DNA from: Sphingobacteriaceae bacterium
GTDB lineage: Bacteria; Bacteroidota; Bacteroidia; Sphingobacteriales; Sphingobacteriaceae
Length of the DNA stretch: 64,000 bases
Direction: 5' to 3'
NCBI GenBank assembly: GCA_014380615.1
Contig: JACMJM010000043.1
Span: 1 to 64,000 of the forward strand
Shown here: one piece after another, positions 61,317-64,000 of the stretch
Position numbering within the stretch: position 1 is the first letter of the stretch
How the letters are laid out: every line of letters starts with the position of its first letter
Made by a program: the position numbers and the translations under genes
The notes under the pieces: model-generated
Told to the model about the DNA's origin: nothing
Seen by the model: the letters and a program-made list of their open reading frames with translations, nothing else
The model's database searches: none

Positions 61317-62378
61317 ATGAATTTAAGTCAGGAAGAACTTCAGCGTTACAGCCGCCACCTTTTAATGGAGGAGTTTGGTGCCGATGCCCAGCTTAAACTT
61401 AAAGCCGCGAAAGTATTGGTAGTTGGGGCCGGAGGATTAGGCTGCCCCTGTTTGCTTTACCTTGCCGCGGCTGGAATAGGTTTTTTAGGGATCGCCGATA
61501 GTGATGCGGTAAGTATTTCGAATCTGCAAAGGCAAGTGCTTTTTGATTCGGATGACATCGGAAAACTAAAAGCGGAAGTCGCTAAATCACATCTCCTGAA
61601 AAAGAATCCTCTAATCAGCATCCAAACCTATCCCCGCATTACAAGGGATAATGTTTTGGAAATCTTAAAACAATATGATCTGGTTGTAGATGGCTCTGAT
61701 AATTTTAGTACACGCTATTTGCTAAACGACGCTTGTGTAATTACCGGCAAGCCGTACATCTATGCGGCTCTATTCAAATTTGAAGGTCAAATCAGCACAT
61801 TTAATTATATGGACGGGCCAAGCTACCGATGTTTATATCCTCATGAACCAGCGTCAGGCGACGTGCCCGCATGTGGCGAAGCTGGAGTTTTGGGCGTCTT
61901 GCCCGGAATTATGGGTACATGGCAAGCCACCGAAGCTATAAAAGTGATAACCGGGATTGGCTCTCCTTTATCAGGAAAGCTTTTGAGTTTAAATTTGCTG
62001 ACGAACGATATGAGCCTTATTGGCTTTAAAACTAATCCGGCTAACAAGACAATCAAAAATTTGGGCCATTATGAGGAAGGATGTGAGATTGACCTTCAAT
62101 CGATAAATTATCAGACCTTGAATTTATGGTTAAACGCAGGGGCTGTTCTGCTTATTGATGTTAGAGAGGAGGAGGAGTTTGAACGATATAATATCGGAGG
62201 ACGGAACATTCCGCTTTCGGACCTGGAGGGGAATTCTGTTGCGGTTGACCTTCAAAAAAAAGTGGTACTGGTTTGTCAGACAGGCGCGAGATCTTTAAAA
62301 GCATTACAAATCTTTAAAAATAAGTTCCCCGATTTAGAGGTGTATAATCTAAAGGGCGGACTACAGGCAACTATCTGA
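61317..62378 (+). CDS. ThiF/MoeB-family adenylyltransferase with rhodanese domain
   Basis: A 353-residue fusion. The E1-like domain (1-about 245) activates the C-terminal Gly of a ubiquitin-like sulfur carrier: SRHLLMEEFG, the nucleotide loop VLVVGAGGLGCPCLLYLA (about 33-50), SNLQRQVLF, VVDGSDNFSTRYLLND and the Cys of GDVPACGEAGVLG (about 180-192). The rhodanese domain (about 255-353) has VLLIDVREEEEFE and the active Cys in VVLVCQTGARS. It could serve molybdopterin, thiamin or tRNA sulfur transfer. No MoaD/ThiS-like carrier is adjacent. Starts 85 bases after the adhesin stop. Confidence 0.92.
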   Translation: MNLSQEELQRYSRHLLMEEFGADAQLKLKAAKVLVVGAGGLGCPCLLYLAAAGIGFLGIADSDAVSISNLQRQVLFDSDDIGKLKAEVAKSHLLKKNPLISIQTYPRITRDNVLEILKQYDLVVDGSDNFSTRYLLNDACVITGKPYIYAALFKFEGQISTFNYMDGPSYRCLYPHEPASGDVPACGEAGVLGVLPGIMGTWQATEAIKVITGIGSPLSGKLLSLNLLTNDMSLIGFKTNPANKTIKNLGHYEEGCEIDLQSINYQTLNLWLNAGAVLLIDVREEEEFERYNIGGRNIPLSDLEGNSVAVDLQKKVVLVCQTGARSLKALQIFKNKFPDLEVYNLKGGLQATI

Positions 62379-62396
62379 TTAATCACATTTCGATAT

Positions 62397-62759
62397 ATGC
62401 AGGAACAAGCTACATTTCAACTATCCGGCCCTTTTCTGGCAGAAAACATCGATATTATCGCGCTCAAAAATGAGCTGCAGAGCAATATTAAAACAATAGA
62501 ATCACTTCTGGTAAGCTATCATTTTAAAAGCAGGGGACGTGTGTTTGATGTTCGCCTACGCGGAGAATCCATAGAAATGCTTCAAGCTCAAATGGGAAAG
62601 TTTCTTGTTGAGTATTCTGTAGGCCAGTTTAACGCCTGCGCTGATATTGATTTTACCGAAAAGGCTTCCATGGAAATGCTCATAGATCTTGATTCTATAA
62701 ACAAGCGGGCAATTATTACCGGAGAATATATCCCCGAAAGGGATCCCGACGAAATTTGA
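62397..62759 (+). CDS. Hypothetical protein after the MoeB-like gene
   Basis: A 120-residue soluble protein beginning 18 bases after the MoeB-like stop, so almost surely co-transcribed. Predicted alpha/beta: FQLSGPFLAENIDIIALKNE, then ESLLVSYHFKSRGRVFDVRL, a helix ESIEMLQAQMGKFLVEY and a C-terminal TGEYIPERDPDEI. No Cys motif or Gly-Gly end, so it is not a sulfur carrier. I do not recognise the family. A link to sulfur transfer is inferred from position only. Confidence 0.7.
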   Translation: MQEQATFQLSGPFLAENIDIIALKNELQSNIKTIESLLVSYHFKSRGRVFDVRLRGESIEMLQAQMGKFLVEYSVGQFNACADIDFTEKASMEMLIDLDSINKRAIITGEYIPERDPDEI

Positions 62760-62896
62760 ATTGACCTTCAAATAGTTGACGCCCATTTTAAATCTTCGAA
62801 AAAATTTTAAAATAATTTCGAAAATTCATCTTTGCTTCATCTTCGCTGGTGTTCTTTGTATAAGAAATTAAACATAAACACACAAAAATAACGAAT

Positions 62897-63586
62897 ATGA
62901 AAACTATAGTATTAACCACAGCAGCTCTAATATTTACCGCGGTATCGTTTGCGCAAACAAATGACAATGCAAAGAATACACATGGTGCAAAAGTTAGTTC
63001 AACTACAAAATCTACTACCGATGCAGATATTAAGGGCAAAGAGGTAAGCAGTGTTGCTTCTTCTAAATCTCAGGCCGAGTTACACAGAAAGAACGATAAA
63101 TCTTCTGATGCCAGAATTAAAAACGAAACATCTAAAGTAACTGAGGCTAAATCCAACCATGGTTCAGCGGTAAGCTCTACAGCAAAATCTGTTACCGACG
63201 CAAATATTAATGGTGCGGAAGTAAGCGGTGCTGCCTCATCTAAATCTCAGGCCGAATTTCATAGAAAAAACGGACAGTCTAAAGAGCTGAAAGATGAAAA
63301 TAAAGAAGCTGCGAGAGAAGTAAAAGCTGCCGCTAAAGCAGAAGCTGAGGCAAAAAGAGAAGAACTTAAAGCTTTAAAGGAACTTAAAGCCGACGCTAAA
63401 ATTGGCGATGACGACGATGCCTTAGCAGATGTTAAAGCAAGCGTAAAAGCAAGAAAAGAAGCCCGTAAAGGCGAAGCTAAAGACAACACCAGAGTAAAAG
63501 CTGGTGCTAAAACCGGAGCCAATGTGGGAGTTGGTCGTACCCGGGTTAAAACAAATGCCGGAGCTGGTTTAAAGCTTGGGCTATAA
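62897..63586 (+). CDS. Secreted Lys/Ala-rich protein with two 59-residue repeats
   Basis: A 229-residue protein with a signal peptide ending TAVSFAQ. The mature protein has two tandem 59-residue repeats starting HGAKVSSTTKSTTDADIKG and HGSAVSSTAKSVTDANING, each with SSKSQAE(L/F)HRKN. At DNA level the shared tract recurs 177 bases apart (63062 and 63239). A long charged helix rich in Ala, Lys and Glu follows (KAAAKAEAEAKREELKALKE), then a basic Gly/Ala tail (TRVKAGAKTGANVGVG). It looks disordered or coiled and is of a kind found in envelope or stress-protective proteins. Function unknown. A terminator follows. Confidence 0.8.
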   Translation: MKTIVLTTAALIFTAVSFAQTNDNAKNTHGAKVSSTTKSTTDADIKGKEVSSVASSKSQAELHRKNDKSSDARIKNETSKVTEAKSNHGSAVSSTAKSVTDANINGAEVSGAASSKSQAEFHRKNGQSKELKDENKEAAREVKAAAKAEAEAKREELKALKELKADAKIGDDDDALADVKASVKARKEARKGEAKDNTRVKAGAKTGANVGVGRTRVKTNAGAGLKLGL

Positions 63587-63618
63587 TACCGCTAAACACA
63601 AAAACACACTTATAGATC

Positions 63619-63650
63619 GTTTGCCTCGTAATTGAGGCAAACTTTCTTAA
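63619..63650 (+). terminator. Terminator of the repeat-protein gene
   Basis: GTTTGCCTC (63619-63627) and GAGGCAAAC (63634-63642) form a perfect 9-bp stem with a 6-base loop, followed by TTTCTT. It lies 33 bases after the stop. Confidence 0.85.
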
Positions 63651-63664
63651 TTTTAACAAAGAAA

Positions 63665-64000
63665 ATGAAAACGGGAAAATATTTTAGGGCAGTAGTTGCG
63701 GGGATTGTGATGGGAGTATTTCCTACGATAGTTTCGGCGGAGGATTTTAGTTTGTACGGCAATAAATCTTTAATCGCAATGTCGTCAGCCGACCTTGTAG
63801 CCATAGATTCGCTTCTCAGACAGCCTAAAAAGCAGGATGATAAGGATGCGAAAAAGCAGGACGAAAAAGACAAAGATTCAAAAAAACGTCCTGAGGCAGA
63901 TAGAGATAGGGAACCAAAACCAGATCCTAAGGTTGTAGAGGTAGATCCAAAGCGGCCGAATATCAGGGAAATACCAAAGGCTCGTCCTAAATTGCGTCCC
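63665..64000 (+). CDS. Secreted charged protein (partial, runs off the right edge)
   Basis: An open frame from ATG 63665 to the last base (112 codons, no stop). The signal peptide is RAVVAGIVMGVFPTIVSAE. A short hydrophobic-polar segment is followed by a strongly charged run of Lys, Asp, Glu, Arg and Pro (KQDDKDAKKQDEKDKDSKKR, then PKPDPKVVEVDPKRPNIRE). This looks like a disordered linker before a domain that lies outside the window, or a charged tail. It has the same charged character as the gene before it. No family call possible. Confidence 0.75.
   Translation, partial: MKTGKYFRAVVAGIVMGVFPTIVSAEDFSLYGNKSLIAMSSADLVAIDSLLRQPKKQDDKDAKKQDEKDKDSKKRPEADRDREPKPDPKVVEVDPKRPNIREIPKARPKLRP

Overview
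The window reads as chromosome of a Gram-negative Bacteroidota bacterium, most likely family Sphingobacteriaceae (Pedobacter or a relative). The evidence is a SusC/SusD pair, hybrid two-component regulators, two kinds of type IX secretion (T9SS) C-terminal domain, promoters of the TTG-N20-TAnnTTTG type, and an lpxB gene for lipid A. Species cannot be fixed from the sequence alone. No phage, insertion sequence or CRISPR array is visible.

Layout. 1-1911 (minus): 5' part of a very large surface protein with 88-residue repeats, running off the left edge. 2210-5895 (plus): csbD-like stress gene, surE, a small membrane protein, lpxB, and a HAD phosphatase. 6093-24835: a compact glycan-use locus. 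It holds susC, susD and a DUF1735-type lipoprotein (minus), an HTCS regulator and a second HTCS-like protein with a degenerate kinase (plus), and two GH74 xyloglucanase-type enzymes (minus). One GH74 is a lipoprotein; the other carries a trefoil lectin domain and a T9SS tail. Side-chain-removing exo-enzymes are absent here and must lie elsewhere if xyloglucan is the substrate.

25166-29828: universal stress protein, a PAS histidine kinase with an unusual C-terminal domain, a decayed MazF-type toxin, DUF3467 and a small lipoprotein. 29880-33352 (minus): three-gene proton-translocating transhydrogenase pntAA-pntAB-pntB plus a lipoprotein. 33600-36395: M16 peptidase. 36396-42307 (minus): dapD, glycosyltransferase, TsaC-type threonylcarbamoyl-AMP synthase, CCA-adding enzyme, pRiA4b ORF-3-like protein and miaA, so three tRNA-maturation enzymes sit in one run. 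42360-46076: S4 RNA-binding protein, deaminase, OmpH-like lipoprotein, gyrB.

46138-50727 (minus): mdh, retropepsin-like protease, truncated haemoglobin and three tandem secreted paralogues of unknown function. 50950-55803: a pair of very small genes, DinB, a family-4 rhamnogalacturonan lyase and an HscA-like Hsp70. 56096-56205: an atypical Leu-like tRNA gene with its own promoter and terminator. 56295-64000 (plus): M28 peptidase, a glycine-rich T9SS type-B adhesin, MoeB/ThiF-rhodanese fusion, a small unknown protein and two highly charged secreted proteins, the last cut by the right edge.

Strongest candidates for something new are the atypical tRNA gene, the three-paralogue secreted cassette, the pseudokinase HTCS next to a normal HTCS, the kinase with the appended C-terminal domain, and the 35-aa/98-aa gene pair.
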